A stretch of DNA of 64,000 nt from Ectopseudomonas composti (lineage in GTDB: Bacteria > Pseudomonadota > Gammaproteobacteria > Pseudomonadales > Pseudomonadaceae), in assembly GCF_900115475.1 (NCBI RefSeq), contig NZ_FOWP01000001.1:124001-188000 (forward strand), written 5' to 3'. Shown in pieces: positions 33,808 to 43,047 of this stretch. How positions within the stretch are numbered: position 1 is the stretch's first letter; each line of letters begins with the position of its first letter. Both the position numbers and the translations under genes were made by a program. The notes under the pieces are model-generated. The model did not search any database and was not told the DNA's origin. It saw only the letters and a program-made list of their open reading frames with translations.

Positions 33808-34095
33808 ATGGCGCTTGAACGCTCCGAGGTGGAAAAAATCGCCCACCTGGCCCGCCTGGGTCTGAACGAAGGCGATATTCCGCAAACCACCGAGACCCTG
33901 AACAACATCCTCGGTCTGATCGACCAGATGCAGGCCGTCGATACCCAGGGCATCGAGCCCCTGGCCCACCCGCTGGAAGCGACCCAGCGCCTGCGCGCCG
34001 ACGTGGTCACCGAGAGCAACCAGCGCGACGCCTACCAGGCCATCGCCCCGGCCGTGGAAAGCGGCCTGTACCTCGTGCCGAAAGTCATCGAATAA
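33808..34095 (+). CDS. gatC: Asp/Glu-tRNA amidotransferase subunit C
   Basis: Small subunit of the GatCAB amidotransferase, which converts misacylated Asp-tRNA(Asn) and Glu-tRNA(Gln) to the amide forms. The 95-residue protein has the typical [15 protein letters not shown] start and the [14 protein letters not shown] segment. ATG 33808 follows GGAG; the upstream in-frame extension is non-coding. First gene of gatCAB, divergent from mreB. Confidence 0.96.
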   Translation: MALERSEVEKIAHLARLGLNEGDIPQTTETLNNILGLIDQMQAVDTQGIEPLAHPLEATQRLRADVVTESNQRDAYQAIAPAVESGLYLVPKVIE

Positions 34096-34110
34096 AGGAA
34101 AGGGCTCGAC

Positions 34111-35562
34111 ATGCATCAACTGACCCTGGCCGAGATCGCCCGCGGCCTCGCCGACAAGCAATTCTCCGCCGAAGAACTGAGCCGCAGTCTGCTGGCGCGC
34201 ATCGCGCAACTCGATCCGCAGCTCAACAGTTTCATCACCGTCACCGAGGACCTGGCCATCGAACAGGCCAGGGCCGCTGACGCCCGCCGCGCCAATGGCG
34301 AGAGCGGTGCCCTGCTCGGCGCGCCGATCGCCCACAAGGACTTGTTCTGCACCAACGGCGTGCTGACTTCCTGCGGCTCGAAGATCCTCACCGGCTTCAA
34401 GGCGCCCTATGACGCCACCGTGGTCGAGAAGCTGGCTGCCGCCGGCACCGTGACCCTGGGCAAGCTGAACATGGACGAGTTCGCCATGGGCTCGGCCAAC
34501 GAATCCAGCCACTACGGCCCGGTGAAGAACCCCTGGGACCTGACCCGCGTACCCGGCGGCTCCTCGGGTGGCTCGGCAGCCGCCGTTGCCGCGCGCCTGC
34601 TGCCGGCTGCCACCGGCACCGACACTGGCGGCTCGATTCGTCAGCCGGCTGCGCTGACCAACCTCACCGGCATCAAGCCGACCTACGGCCGCGTCTCGCG
34701 CTGGGGCATGATCGCCTACGCTTCCAGCCTCGATCAGGGTGGCCCCCTGGCCCGTACCGCCGAAGACTGCGCGCTGCTGCTCGGCGCCATGGCCGGCTTC
34801 GACACCAAGGATTCGACCAGTGTCGATCAGCCGGTCGATGACTACCTGGCCGCCCTCGCCCAGCCGCTGGCTGGCCTGCGCATCGGCCTGCCCAAGGAAT
34901 ACTTCGGCGCCGGCCTCGACGCCCGCATCGGCGAGAAGGTACTGGCCGTGGTCGAGGAGCTGAAAAAGCTCGGCGCCAGCGTCAAGGACATCAGCCTGCC
35001 GAACATGCAGCACGCGATTCCAGCCTATTACGTGATCGCGCCAGCAGAAGCCAGTTCCAACCTGTCGCGTTTCGACGGCGTGCGCTTCGGCTATCGCTGC
35101 GAAGACCCGAAAGACCTGCAGGACCTGTACAAACGCTCGCGCGGCGAGGGCTTCGGCGCCGAAGTGAAGCGGCGCATCATGGTCGGTACCTACGCGCTGT
35201 CCGCCGGCTACTACGACGCCTACTACATCAAGGCCCAGCAGATCCGCCGACTGATCAAGAACGACTTCGTCGCCGCCTTCAACGAGGTCGACGTGATCCT
35301 CGGCCCGACCACGCCGAACCTGGCCTGGAAGCTCGGCGAGAAGAACGCTGACCCGGTTTCCGCCTACCTGGAAGACATCTACACCATCACCGCCAACCTG
35401 GCCGGCATTCCCGGCCTGTCGATGCCAGCCGGCTTCGTCGATGGCCTGCCGGTGGGCGTGCAGTTGCTCGGCAACTACTTCCAGGAAGGTCGTCTGCTCA
35501 ATGTCGCGCACCAGTACCAGCAGGTCAGCGACTGGCACAAACAAGCACCGAGCGGCTTCTGA
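34111..35562 (+). CDS. gatA: Asp/Glu-tRNA amidotransferase subunit A
   Basis: Glutaminase subunit that releases ammonia from glutamine for GatB. The 483-residue protein has the amidase-signature triad: Lys76 (APIAHKDLF), cis-Ser151 ([16 protein letters not shown]) and nucleophile Ser175 ([10 protein letters not shown]). Length is normal. It lies 15 bases after gatC and 11 before gatB. Confidence 0.97.
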   Translation: MHQLTLAEIARGLADKQFSAEELSRSLLARIAQLDPQLNSFITVTEDLAIEQARAADARRANGESGALLGAPIAHKDLFCTNGVLTSCGSKILTGFKAPYDATVVEKLAAAGTVTLGKLNMDEFAMGSANESSHYGPVKNPWDLTRVPGGSSGGSAAAVAARLLPAATGTDTGGSIRQPAALTNLTGIKPTYGRVSRWGMIAYASSLDQGGPLARTAEDCALLLGAMAGFDTKDSTSVDQPVDDYLAALAQPLAGLRIGLPKEYFGAGLDARIGEKVLAVVEELKKLGASVKDISLPNMQHAIPAYYVIAPAEASSNLSRFDGVRFGYRCEDPKDLQDLYKRSRGEGFGAEVKRRIMVGTYALSAGYYDAYYIKAQQIRRLIKNDFVAAFNEVDVILGPTTPNLAWKLGEKNADPVSAYLEDIYTITANLAGIPGLSMPAGFVDGLPVGVQLLGNYFQEGRLLNVAHQYQQVSDWHKQAPSGF

Positions 35563-35573
35563 GGAACACTTTT

Positions 35574-37022
35574 ATGCAATGGGAAACCGTCATCGGGCTC
35601 GAGATTCACGCTCAGCTCAGCACCCAATCGAAGATCTTCTCGGCCAGCGCCACTACCTTTGGCGCCGAGCCCAACACCCAGGCCAGCCTGGTTGACCTCG
35701 GCATGCCCGGCACCCTGCCGGCGCTCAACGCCGAAGCAGTGCGCATGGCCTGCCAGTTCGGCCTGGCCATCGACGCCGAGATTGCCGAGCGCAATATCTT
35801 CGCGCGCAAGAACTACTTCTACCCGGACCTGCCGAAGGGCTACCAGACCAGCCAGATGGATCACCCCATCGTCGGCAAGGGCTTCCTCGACATCACCCTG
35901 GAAGACGGCACCGTCAAGCGCATCGGCATCACCCGTGCACACCTCGAAGAAGATGCCGGCAAGAGCCTGCACGAAGACTTCCAGGGCATGAGCGGCATCG
36001 ACCTCAACCGTGCGGGTACGCCGCTGCTGGAAATCGTTTCCGAGCCGGACATCCGTTCGGCCAAGGAAGCGGTGGCCTATGTGAAGGCCATCCACGCACT
36101 CGTCCGCTACCTGGGCATCTGCGACGGCAACATGGCCGAAGGCTCGCTGCGCTGCGACTGCAACGTGTCGGTTCGCCCGAAGGGCCAGGCTGAGTTCGGC
36201 ACCCGCGCCGAGATCAAGAACGTCAACTCGTTCCGCTTCATCGAGAAAGCCATCAACCATGAAGTGCAGCGCCAGATCGAACTGATCGAGGACGGCGGCA
36301 AGGTGGTGCAGGAAACCCGCCTGTACGATCCCAACAAGGATCAAACCCGCTCCATGCGCAGCAAGGAAGAAGCCAACGACTACCGTTACTTCCCCTGCCC
36401 CGACCTGCTGCCGGTGGTGATCGAGCAAAGCTTCCTGGATGAGTTGCGCAGCCAACTGCCAGAACTGCCGCCGCAGAAGCGCGAGCGCTTCGAGAGCCAG
36501 TACGCACTGTCGACCTACGACGCCAGCGTGCTCAGCGCCAGCCGCGAACTGGCCGACTACTTCGAAGTGGTCGCGAAAACCTGTGGCGATGCGAAGCTTG
36601 CGGCCAACTGGGTGATGGGCGAGCTGTCCAGCCTGCTCAACAAGGACAGCCTGGAAATCGAGCAGTCGCCGGTGTCCGCCGAGCAACTGGGCGGCATGAT
36701 CCTGCGCATCAAGGACAACACCATCAGCGGCAAGATCGCCAAGATGGTCTTCGAGGCCCTGGCCGCCGGTGAAGGCGCGACGGCGGATGAAGTGATCGAG
36801 AAGAAGGGCCTCAAGCAGGTCACCGACTCCGGCGCCATCGAGGCGATGCTCGACGAAGTGCTGGCCGCCAACGCCGAGCAGGTCGAACAGTACCGCGCCA
36901 GCGACGAAGCCAAGCGCGGCAAGATGTTCGGTTTCTTCGTCGGCCAGGCCATGAAAGCCTCCAAAGGCAAGGCCAACCCGGGGCAAGTGAACGAACTGCT
37001 GAAGAAGAAGCTCGAAGGCTGA
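35574..37022 (+). CDS. gatB: Asp/Glu-tRNA amidotransferase subunit B
   Basis: Kinase/amidotransferase subunit that activates the acyl-tRNA with ATP and transfers ammonia. The 482-residue protein begins [17 protein letters not shown], has the GatB signature [13 protein letters not shown] near 263-275, and a C-terminal YqeY-like tail domain for tRNA binding (about 330-482). A strong intrinsic terminator 33 bases after the stop closes gatCAB. Confidence 0.97.
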   Translation: MQWETVIGLEIHAQLSTQSKIFSASATTFGAEPNTQASLVDLGMPGTLPALNAEAVRMACQFGLAIDAEIAERNIFARKNYFYPDLPKGYQTSQMDHPIVGKGFLDITLEDGTVKRIGITRAHLEEDAGKSLHEDFQGMSGIDLNRAGTPLLEIVSEPDIRSAKEAVAYVKAIHALVRYLGICDGNMAEGSLRCDCNVSVRPKGQAEFGTRAEIKNVNSFRFIEKAINHEVQRQIELIEDGGKVVQETRLYDPNKDQTRSMRSKEEANDYRYFPCPDLLPVVIEQSFLDELRSQLPELPPQKRERFESQYALSTYDASVLSASRELADYFEVVAKTCGDAKLAANWVMGELSSLLNKDSLEIEQSPVSAEQLGGMILRIKDNTISGKIAKMVFEALAAGEGATADEVIEKKGLKQVTDSGAIEAMLDEVLAANAEQVEQYRASDEAKRGKMFGFFVGQAMKASKGKANPGQVNELLKKKLEG

Positions 37023-37055
37023 ACCAGACTGGCTCGCCTACATCTGCTGCAACAA

Positions 37056-37078
37056 CGCCGGGCTCGCCCGGCGTTTTT
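37056..37078 (+). terminator. Intrinsic terminator after gatCAB
   Basis: CGCCGGGC and GCCCGGCG pair around a 2-to-4-base loop, followed by TTTTT. Placed 33 bases after the gatB stop and just before the next gene's ribosome site. Confidence 0.88.
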
Positions 37079-37093
37079 ATGGAGAACACGAAC

Positions 37094-37516
37094 ATGACAA
37101 TCCGTAGCCCGGATGCAATCCGGGAACCTTTACTGCCCCGGATCGCATCCGGGCTACAGGCTTACGCCCTGCTCGGAGCGCTCAGTCTCCTCGGCGGCTG
37201 CTCGACATTCGGCGGTGGCTCAGGCGGCAGCGAAACGGGCAAGGCCTCTTACTATGGCGACCGCCACCACGGCCAGCGCACCGCCAGCGGCGAACGTTTC
37301 GATCAAAACGCACTGACTGCCGCGCATCGCACCCTACCCTTCGGCACGCGCGTACGGGTCACCAACCTGAATAACGACCGCAGCGTGGTGCTGCGCATCA
37401 ATGATCGTGGTCCCTTCGTGCGCGGCCGGGTCATCGACGTATCGCGCGCCGCTGCCGTACGTCTGGACATGGTGCGCGCAGGCGTGGTGCCGGTGCGGGT
37501 CGAGGCGCTGGACTGA
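37094..37516 (+). CDS. RlpA-like (double-psi beta-barrel) septal ring lipoprotein with a repeat-derived N-terminus
   Basis: Short RlpA-family lipoprotein. RlpA of P. aeruginosa is a lytic transglycosylase acting on stem-peptide-free glycan; this 140-residue protein has the DPBB domain ([19 protein letters not shown], then THRTLPFG-like [33 protein letters not shown]) but no SPOR domain. The lipobox is LSLLGGC with Cys at about residue 36. The start is ATG 37094 after GGAG. Oddly, codons about 4-21 are made by an inverted-repeat pair (37104-37157), giving an unusually long, acidic/basic n-region before the hydrophobic core. Signal-peptide function could be affected, although the frame is open. 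Confidence 0.85.
   Translation: MTIRSPDAIREPLLPRIASGLQAYALLGALSLLGGCSTFGGGSGGSETGKASYYGDRHHGQRTASGERFDQNALTAAHRTLPFGTRVRVTNLNNDRSVVLRINDRGPFVRGRVIDVSRAAAVRLDMVRAGVVPVRVEALD
37104..37157. repeat. Inverted pair of GTAGCCCGGATGC-type repeats inside the RlpA-like gene
   Basis: GTAGCCCGGATGCAATCCGG (from 37104) and its inverted partner ending GGGCTAC at 37157 differ by one base, with about 12 bases between. Length is 54 bases, a multiple of three, and it reads in frame through the lipoprotein gene. Related copies lie at 46593 and 56767, both outside genes. Confidence 0.9.
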
Positions 37517-37607
37517 GGAACAATTGGCAACAAAATCTTTCTGCCGCCCCTGGCAGCCAATAACGCCATCGCTACACTAGCCGCACTTTTTCTGGAGCTA
37601 CCCTGCA

Positions 37608-38702
37608 ATGACCCTGATGACCTATGTCTACCTGATCGCCGGCCTGGTGCTACTGGTTGCCGGCGCCGAGGTGCTGGTGCGCGGCGCTGCCAAGCTGGCC
37701 GCACAGTTCGGTATCCCACCACTGGTGATCGGCCTGACCGTGGTGGCCTTCGGTACCAGCGCGCCGGAAACCGCAGTCAGCGTGCAATCGGCCTTCAATG
37801 GTAGCGGCGACCTGGCCATCGGCAACGTGGTCGGCAGCAATATCGCCAACGTGCTGCTGATTCTGGGCGTGACCGCACTGGTCGCACCGCTGGTCGTCTC
37901 GCGCCAGCTGATCCGTCTCGATGTGCCGATCATGATCGGCGCCAGTCTAGTGGTCTATGCCCTGGCCTGGGATGGTTCGCTGAGCCGCCTCGACGGCGCC
38001 TTGCTGTTCGCTGGCGTACTGGCATATACCGGCTTCCTGATCTACAGCGCGCGCAAGGACAAGGGCGGTGACGATGACGAATTCGCCAAGGAATTCGGTC
38101 TCGACGAACAACCCAAGCCCTACGCCTGGGCGATCAACCTGGGGCTGATCGTCGCCGGTCTGGTCCTGCTGGTGGTGGGCTCCAACTTCCTGGTCGAAGG
38201 CGCCGTACAACTGGCGCGGGCACTGGGCCTGTCCGAGCTGGTGATCGGCCTGACCGTGATCGCTATTGGCACCTCGCTGCCGGAACTGGCCACCTCGATC
38301 ATCGCCGCCTTCAAGGGTGAGCGCGATATCGCCGTGGGCAACATCGTCGGCAGCAATATCTTCAACCTGCTCTGCGTGCTGGGTCTGGCCTCGCTGGTGT
38401 CGCCGGCCGCCATATCGGTATCGCCCAACGCCCTGGCCTTCGACTTCCCGGTGATGATCGCGGTAGCCGTAGCCTGCCTGCCGATTTTCTTCAGCGGTTA
38501 CCGCATCAATCGCTGGGAGGGCCTGCTATTCATCGCCTACTACGTGGCCTATACCCTGTACCTGGTGCTGTTCAGCACGGGCCGCCCGCTGGCCCAGACC
38601 TTCGGTGACGCGATGATCGGCTATGCACTGCCACTGACCGCCATCACCCTGGTGATCATCGCCGGACGCGCCTGGCACAAGCAACGTGGCGAGCAGGTAT
38701 AA
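37608..38702 (+). CDS. Calcium/sodium antiporter (CaCA family, YrbG-like)
   Basis: Inner-membrane cation exchanger of the YrbG/K-dependent Na/Ca branch. The 364-residue protein has about ten helices in two inverted halves, each with the alpha-repeat: AFGTSAPETAVS...GNVVGSNIANVLLILG (near 46-90) and AIGTSLPELATS...GNIVGSNIFNLLCVLG (near 222-266). An acidic loop KDKGGDDDEFAKEFG (about 147-161) lies between the halves. Ion specificity is inferred from family. It ends two bases before the next gene. Confidence 0.93.
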   Translation: MTLMTYVYLIAGLVLLVAGAEVLVRGAAKLAAQFGIPPLVIGLTVVAFGTSAPETAVSVQSAFNGSGDLAIGNVVGSNIANVLLILGVTALVAPLVVSRQLIRLDVPIMIGASLVVYALAWDGSLSRLDGALLFAGVLAYTGFLIYSARKDKGGDDDEFAKEFGLDEQPKPYAWAINLGLIVAGLVLLVVGSNFLVEGAVQLARALGLSELVIGLTVIAIGTSLPELATSIIAAFKGERDIAVGNIVGSNIFNLLCVLGLASLVSPAAISVSPNALAFDFPVMIAVAVACLPIFFSGYRINRWEGLLFIAYYVAYTLYLVLFSTGRPLAQTFGDAMIGYALPLTAITLVIIAGRAWHKQRGEQV

Positions 38703-38704
38703 AC

Positions 38705-39085
38705 ATGAGCGAAAACCACGACCGCGGTCTGCAGGTACGTCGAGAGGTAATGGGCGACGCCTTCGTCGACCGCGCCCTGGGCAATGCCAGCGAATTCACC
38801 CAACCGCTGCAGGACTTCGTCAACGAACACGCCTGGGGCGGTGTGTGGACCCGCAGCGGTCTGCCGCGCGCGACCCGCAGCCTGATCACCCTGGCGGCGC
38901 TGACCGCGCTGAAATGTCCGCAGGAACTCAAAGGCCATGTGCGCGGCGCGCTGAACAACGGCTGCACGGTCGAGGAAATCCGCGAAACCCTGCTGCACTG
39001 CGCGGTGTATGCCGGCGTACCAGCCAGCATCGATGCCTTCCGCGCGGCGCAGGAAGTGATCGAGGAATATCAGCGCAACAGCTGA
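38705..39085 (+). CDS. Carboxymuconolactone decarboxylase (CMD) family protein
   Basis: A 126-residue CMD-family protein resembling the gamma-carboxymuconolactone decarboxylase branch (PcaC-like): RATRSLITLAALTALKCPQEL then HVRGALNNGCTVEEIRETLLH. It lacks the CXXC of AhpD-type peroxidase partners (a single Cys precedes PQEL), so a thiol redox role is unlikely. There are no other pca genes nearby, and it follows the antiporter with 2 bases between, so its substrate is unknown. Confidence 0.85.
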   Translation: MSENHDRGLQVRREVMGDAFVDRALGNASEFTQPLQDFVNEHAWGGVWTRSGLPRATRSLITLAALTALKCPQELKGHVRGALNNGCTVEEIRETLLHCAVYAGVPASIDAFRAAQEVIEEYQRNS

Positions 39086-39093
39086 GACCTCGC

Positions 39094-39123
39094 GGCCTGC
39101 CGGCCAGTCAGCGGCGGCAGGCC
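39094..39123. terminator. Hairpin between convergent CMD and AEC genes
   Basis: GGCCTGCCG and CGGCAGGCC pair perfectly around a 12-base loop, in the 51-base convergent gap. There is no T-tract. It may be a repeat copy acting as a bidirectional transcript end. Confidence 0.5.
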
Positions 39124-39136
39124 TGCTCCCACCCCG

Positions 39137-40078
39137 TCATATCCAGCCGCCCCACTGTAACAGCAACAAGCCAGCATTGATGCAGACCACCGCAATCAGC
39201 GTGGTGATCACGATGATCGCTGCCGCCAGCTCGTGATTGGCGCCAATGGCGCGAGCCATGACGAAGCTGGACGCCGCGGTCGGGCAGGCGAAGTAGATGA
39301 ACAGGATCGCCAGATCCGCGCCACGAAACCCGAACAGCCAAGCGCCCAGCGTCGCCAGGAGCGGCAGCCAGACCATTTTCATCAGGCTCGAACCAATGGC
39401 CACGCCACTACTGCGGCGCAGCGAGGCCAGGCTGAGCGTGCCGCCAATGCAGATCAGTGCCAGCGGCAGGGTCATCTGGGCGAAGTATTGCGCAGAGGTC
39501 AGCAACCACTGCGGCAACGGGATTTGCCAATAGGCGAAGGGCACTGCCAGTAATACGCCGATGATCAGCGGGTTCTTCACGATGCTCCGGGCGATGGGCT
39601 TGACGCCAGGCTTCACACCTGGCGTGTAGATGGCCAGCACGACGGCGGAGAGCACGTTGTAGCAAAGGATCACCAGTGCCGCGAGCAATGAGCCGACGGC
39701 AAGGCCATAGTCACCATACATGCTGGTGGCCAGGGCCAGACCAATGATGCCGTTGTTACCCCGGAAAGCGCCCTGGGTGTAGATGCCACGATCCGCCAGG
39801 GGGACTCGCCAGATCGCCCAGGCCCAGGCGACGAAGAAGGAGGCCACGGTAGCCAGGAAGAAGTAGGTCAGCAGTTGCGGCTGCAGCGCCGTATCCAGAT
39901 CAGCCTTGACCACGCCGAGAAACAGCAGGGTCGGCATGGTGCCGCGAAACACCAGGCTCGACGCCGTATCGATGAAGGGCGTATCGATCCAGCGCAGGCG
40001 CTTGAGTGCCACGCCAAGAAACAGCATGGCGAACACGGGCGCGGTAATGGCGAGGGTTTGTGCAGCGACGGCGAACAT
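39137..40078 (-). CDS. AEC-family transporter (auxin efflux carrier / MdcF type)
   Basis: Predicted permease of the AEC family, which exports or imports small organic acids. The 313-residue protein has about ten hydrophobic helices in two five-helix halves; GAFRGNNGIIGLALATSMYGD in the first half (key: R-G-N-x-G) is typical. Substrate cannot be read from sequence. A near-perfect palindrome, TTAGCTGGCTAA, lies 33 bases upstream of the ATG. Confidence 0.88.
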   Translation of the reverse strand: MFAVAAQTLAITAPVFAMLFLGVALKRLRWIDTPFIDTASSLVFRGTMPTLLFLGVVKADLDTALQPQLLTYFFLATVASFFVAWAWAIWRVPLADRGIYTQGAFRGNNGIIGLALATSMYGDYGLAVGSLLAALVILCYNVLSAVVLAIYTPGVKPGVKPIARSIVKNPLIIGVLLAVPFAYWQIPLPQWLLTSAQYFAQMTLPLALICIGGTLSLASLRRSSGVAIGSSLMKMVWLPLLATLGAWLFGFRGADLAILFIYFACPTAASSFVMARAIGANHELAAAIIVITTLIAVVCINAGLLLLQWGGWI

Positions 40079-40110
40079 GACGACACCAGCAGGTTGTCTG
40101 ACGACCTATG

Positions 40111-40122
40111 TTAGCTGGCTAA
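40111..40122. promoter_or_regulatory. Operator-like palindrome upstream of the AEC permease
   Basis: TTAGCTGGCTAA is palindromic except at the central pair. It matches, at 11 of 12 positions, the perfect palindrome TTAGCCGGCTAA found upstream of the Bcr/CflA gene (61635-61646). A MarR- or TetR-type repressor site is a possible reading; no regulator gene lies beside it. Confidence 0.4.
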
Positions 40123-40161
40123 GTATCTTCATGCCATGGCATCGACAAAATCCAAAGGTTC

Positions 40162-40245
40162 GTAGGGTGGACTGGGCGGCGATCTGCTTTGGTCCAAGCA
40201 GAACACCGCTGGTGGGCTGAAGCCCACCCTACGAGCCCACCCTAC
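40162..40245. repeat. GTAGGGTGG-type intergenic repeat cluster
   Basis: GTAGGGTGGACTGGGCGGCG at the left, and GGTGGGCTGAAGCCCACCC plus a second GAGCCCACCCTAC at the right, form overlapping inverted repeats. Similar units occur at 47726 and 55480. It occupies most of the AEC-roxR gap. Confidence 0.8.
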
Positions 40246-40246
40246 C

Positions 40247-40266
40247 GGCCGAAGCATGCTTCGGCC
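40247..40266. terminator. 20-bp perfect palindrome after roxR
   Basis: GGCCGAAGCATGCTTCGGCC is a perfect palindrome, 23 bases beyond the roxR stop on the minus strand. No T-tract follows. It could end the roxSR transcript or be part of the adjoining repeat cluster. Confidence 0.45.
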
Positions 40267-40288
40267 ATTGGCAGCAGTCGCGGCGACC

Positions 40289-40849
40289 TCAGCGGCGAAC
40301 CGGGCGCTTCTGCAACTTGCGTTGCAAGGTTCGGCGGTGCATGCCCAGAGCGCGAGCGGTGGCGGAGATGTTGCCTTCGTGCTCGGCCAGCACGCGCTGG
40401 ATATGCTCCCACTGCAGGCGGTCGACCGACATGGGGTTTTCCGGCACCAGGCTGTCCAGATCGGCATGCTGGGACAGCAACGCGGTGAGTACATCGTCGG
40501 CATCGGCCGGCTTGCACAGGTAGTTGGCGGCGCCGCGCTTGATCGCCTCCACCGCCGTGGCGATGCTGGAATAGCCAGTGAGGATCACCACACGCATCTC
40601 TGCATCCAGCTCAAGTAGCTTGGGCAGCAGCACTAGACCGGAGTCGCCTTCCATCTTCAGATCGACCACGGCGTAGTCGGGCAGATCTTCCTTGGCCAAC
40701 GCCAGGCCCTCGTCGGCGCTGGAGGCGGTGGACACGCGCAGACCGCGGCGGCTCATGGCGCGCGCCATCACACGGGTAAAGGTGGGGTCGTCATCCACCA
40801 GCAGCAGGTGGGGCTGTTCTTCGCCGTCGAACAGAGGTTCTTCGCTCAT
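40289..40849 (-). CDS. roxR: Redox response regulator RoxR (RegA/ActR/PrrA type)
   Basis: Response regulator of the RoxSR redox system, which in Pseudomonas controls terminal oxidases and respiratory adaptation, including responses to cyanide. The 186-residue protein has a receiver domain with phosphoacceptor D63 (YAVVDLKMEGDSG) and a C-terminal Fis-type HTH (GNISATARALGMHRRTLQRK), the compact RegA layout. It lies 15 bases after roxS. Confidence 0.95.
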   Translation of the reverse strand: MSEEPLFDGEEQPHLLLVDDDPTFTRVMARAMSRRGLRVSTASSADEGLALAKEDLPDYAVVDLKMEGDSGLVLLPKLLELDAEMRVVILTGYSSIATAVEAIKRGAANYLCKPADADDVLTALLSQHADLDSLVPENPMSVDRLQWEHIQRVLAEHEGNISATARALGMHRRTLQRKLQKRPVRR

Positions 40850-40864
40850 GCTGGGTTTTCCTTG

Positions 40865-42118
40865 TCAGGCCACGCCATAGGCTCGCGGCAACTTCAATTC
40901 GGTGAGGGTGCCGCCTTCTTCATGGTTATACAACTTAACCGTGCCACCGGCACGCGTCACACTGGCCTGGCTGAGGAACAGCCCCAGACCGAAGCCCTTG
41001 CCCTTGGTGGTGAAGAACGGCCGACCAAGCTGCTCGGCGATGGCCAACGGCACACCGGCACCATGATCGCGAATGCTCAGACGCAGCCATTGATGATCCC
41101 AGTCCAGACGGATATCGAGCTTGTCCGGGCAGGCATCGGCGGCATTGTTGAGCAGGTTCAGCAAAGCCTGGGTGAGATCGGCCGGCGGCATGATGCGCGG
41201 CGGTGTGCCACGCCCCAGGCATTGGTAGCGATAACTGGCCTCCGGGCGCATCAGGTGCCAGCGATTGAGGGTGGTCTCCAGCCATTCGACGCAGGACTGC
41301 TCCATCACCGCCTGCCGCCGGTCATTCTCGGCGGCGCGCACCAGTTGCTGCAGGGTGTACTTGCACAGTTTGACCTGCTCCTGCAGCAGGGCCAGGTCAT
41401 CCTGCAGCGCCGGCTTGTCCCGGTACTCCTGGCGCAGCTCCTTGAGCAGCACGCTCATGGTGCCCAGTGGCGTGCCCAGCTCATGGGCCGCACCAGCCGC
41501 CTGCGTGGCGACCGCCAACAGTTGCTGATCGCGCAGGCTTTCCTCGCGACGCTCGGCGCGCAGCTCATCCTGCCGACGCAGCTCTTCGGCCATCTTGGCG
41601 ACGAAGAAGGTGATCAACGCCGCGGCCAGAGCGAAGCTCAGCCACATGCCGTAGACCAACAGACTCTCCCGCGCCGCAGGTAACTCCATCGGGTGAGTCC
41701 ATACCAGCAACAGGGTGTAGCCTGTCAGCGCCAGGCCAGAGAGCACGATGGTGAACATCCACGGTAGGGTCGCCGCCGCGATGGTCAGCGGCACCAGGTA
41801 ATAGGACACGAAGGGGTTGGTCGAACCACCGGAGTAATACAGCAGGACACTGTGAATGATCAGGTCGCAACCCAACTGCACGGCGTACTCGACTTCGGTG
41901 ACCGGCCAGGGGCCACGCAGGCGCAGCGCCGTACCCAGGCACAGCAGCAGCGAGACGCCGAGCGTCACCGACAGTTGCAGCCAGGGCAGCGGCAGCACGC
42001 CCGACTTGTAGGCGAGCCCCACCGAGCCGGCCTGAGCGGCCAGCACCAGAATACGGATAAGCGTCAGTCGCCAGAGATTCTGGCGACTGGCTGAAAGTAA
42101 CTGCACGGGTTCGAGCAT
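40865..42118 (-). CDS. roxS: Redox sensor histidine kinase RoxS (RegB/PrrB type)
   Basis: Membrane sensor kinase of RoxSR. The 417-residue protein has about six N-terminal helices containing the RegB-type GGSTNPF motif (97-103), which in RegB takes part in quinone sensing. The phosphoacceptor is H212 (AAHELGTPLG). C252 (VKLCKYTL) lies exactly 40 residues after it, the same spacing as the redox-active cysteine after the histidine in Rhodobacter RegB (H225/C265, from memory). ATP-binding motifs follow (LLNNAADA, DHGAGVP, GLGLFLSQA). Confidence 0.95.
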   Translation of the reverse strand: MLEPVQLLSASRQNLWRLTLIRILVLAAQAGSVGLAYKSGVLPLPWLQLSVTLGVSLLLCLGTALRLRGPWPVTEVEYAVQLGCDLIIHSVLLYYSGGSTNPFVSYYLVPLTIAAATLPWMFTIVLSGLALTGYTLLLVWTHPMELPAARESLLVYGMWLSFALAAALITFFVAKMAEELRRQDELRAERREESLRDQQLLAVATQAAGAAHELGTPLGTMSVLLKELRQEYRDKPALQDDLALLQEQVKLCKYTLQQLVRAAENDRRQAVMEQSCVEWLETTLNRWHLMRPEASYRYQCLGRGTPPRIMPPADLTQALLNLLNNAADACPDKLDIRLDWDHQWLRLSIRDHGAGVPLAIAEQLGRPFFTTKGKGFGLGLFLSQASVTRAGGTVKLYNHEEGGTLTELKLPRAYGVA

Positions 42119-42312
42119 GGCGACTCCAGTTGATCGCGGCGAGTATAACCAAGCCAGTCGCGGCCTTACGCCGCTGCGGCAACCGGACGCACGCTTTTTG
42201 TGGCCCAGACAACAGCCGCTGAAATTTTTGAACCGGGTTTAACCCGAATGGTCATCTGCCTTCGTCTAACCTCGGGAAACGGCCATTGAGGCCACTGAAA
42301 AAGGAACTGCAC

Positions 42313-43026
42313 ATGCGTACCATGCCCCGTATCGCCTCCGCCCTCGCCCTGACCATCGCCAGCCTGGCCAGCACCGGCCTGCTGGCTGACGACGCGCGCT
42401 ACAACCAGATCGCCCTGCGCGCCGAGGTGAATCAGGAAGTCGCCCACGACCTGATGCACGTCACCCTCTACACCGAGTCGCAGAACAGCGACCCGGCCAA
42501 GCTGGCCGCGGAGATCACCAATACCCTGAACCAGACGCTGGAGCAGGTGCGCCAGGTACGTGGCGTCGCGGTCAAGCTGGGCAGTCGCCACAGCTACCCG
42601 GTATACGACGACAAGGGCCAGAAGATCACCGCCTGGCGCGAGCGTGCAGAAGTACGCCTGGAGAGTGCCGACTTCGCACGCCTGTCCTCGCTGACCGGTG
42701 AACTGCTGCAGAAGATGAAGATGGGCGGCATGGACTTCAGCATCGCTACCGACACCCGCAAGACCCGCGAAGACGCCATGCTCAAGGACGCCGTGAATGC
42801 CTTCAAGGCACGCGCGCAGCTGGCCACCGAAGCGCTCGGCGGCAAGGGCTACAAGCTGGTCAGCCTGAGCCTCAACACCGGCGGGTTCCAGCCGCCGATG
42901 GCCATGCGCAACTTCGAAGCCAAGGGCATGGCGATGATGGATTCGGCCCCCACACCACAAATCGAGGCTGGCACCAGCCAGGTGACCGTCAGCGCCGATG
43001 GCGTCATCGAAGTGCAGATGCCCTGA
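42313..43026 (+). CDS. Periplasmic SIMPL-domain (DUF541) protein
   Basis: A 237-residue exported protein of the SIMPL/DUF541 family (YggE-like), members of which have been linked to oxidative-stress tolerance; the mechanism is unknown. It has a signal peptide (about 1-26, ending GLLADDAR) and one SIMPL domain (RAEVNQEVAHDLMHVTLYTE onward). ATG 42313 follows AAGGAA. It is divergent from roxS and followed by a clear hairpin, so probably transcribed alone. Confidence 0.9.
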   Translation: MRTMPRIASALALTIASLASTGLLADDARYNQIALRAEVNQEVAHDLMHVTLYTESQNSDPAKLAAEITNTLNQTLEQVRQVRGVAVKLGSRHSYPVYDDKGQKITAWRERAEVRLESADFARLSSLTGELLQKMKMGGMDFSIATDTRKTREDAMLKDAVNAFKARAQLATEALGGKGYKLVSLSLNTGGFQPPMAMRNFEAKGMAMMDSAPTPQIEAGTSQVTVSADGVIEVQMP

Positions 43027-43047
43027 CGCCTGCCCCGCAACGAAGCA

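Noticed and set aside
33643..35544. A 633-codon minus-strand open frame opposite gatC and gatA
   Set aside because: Antisense shadow; gatCA are unambiguous on the other strand.
42229..42250. GAACCGGGTTTAACCCG palindrome upstream of the SIMPL gene as an AlgU or repressor site
   Set aside because: The -35-like GAAC has no matching -10 at the right distance, and the palindrome alone is too short to assign.
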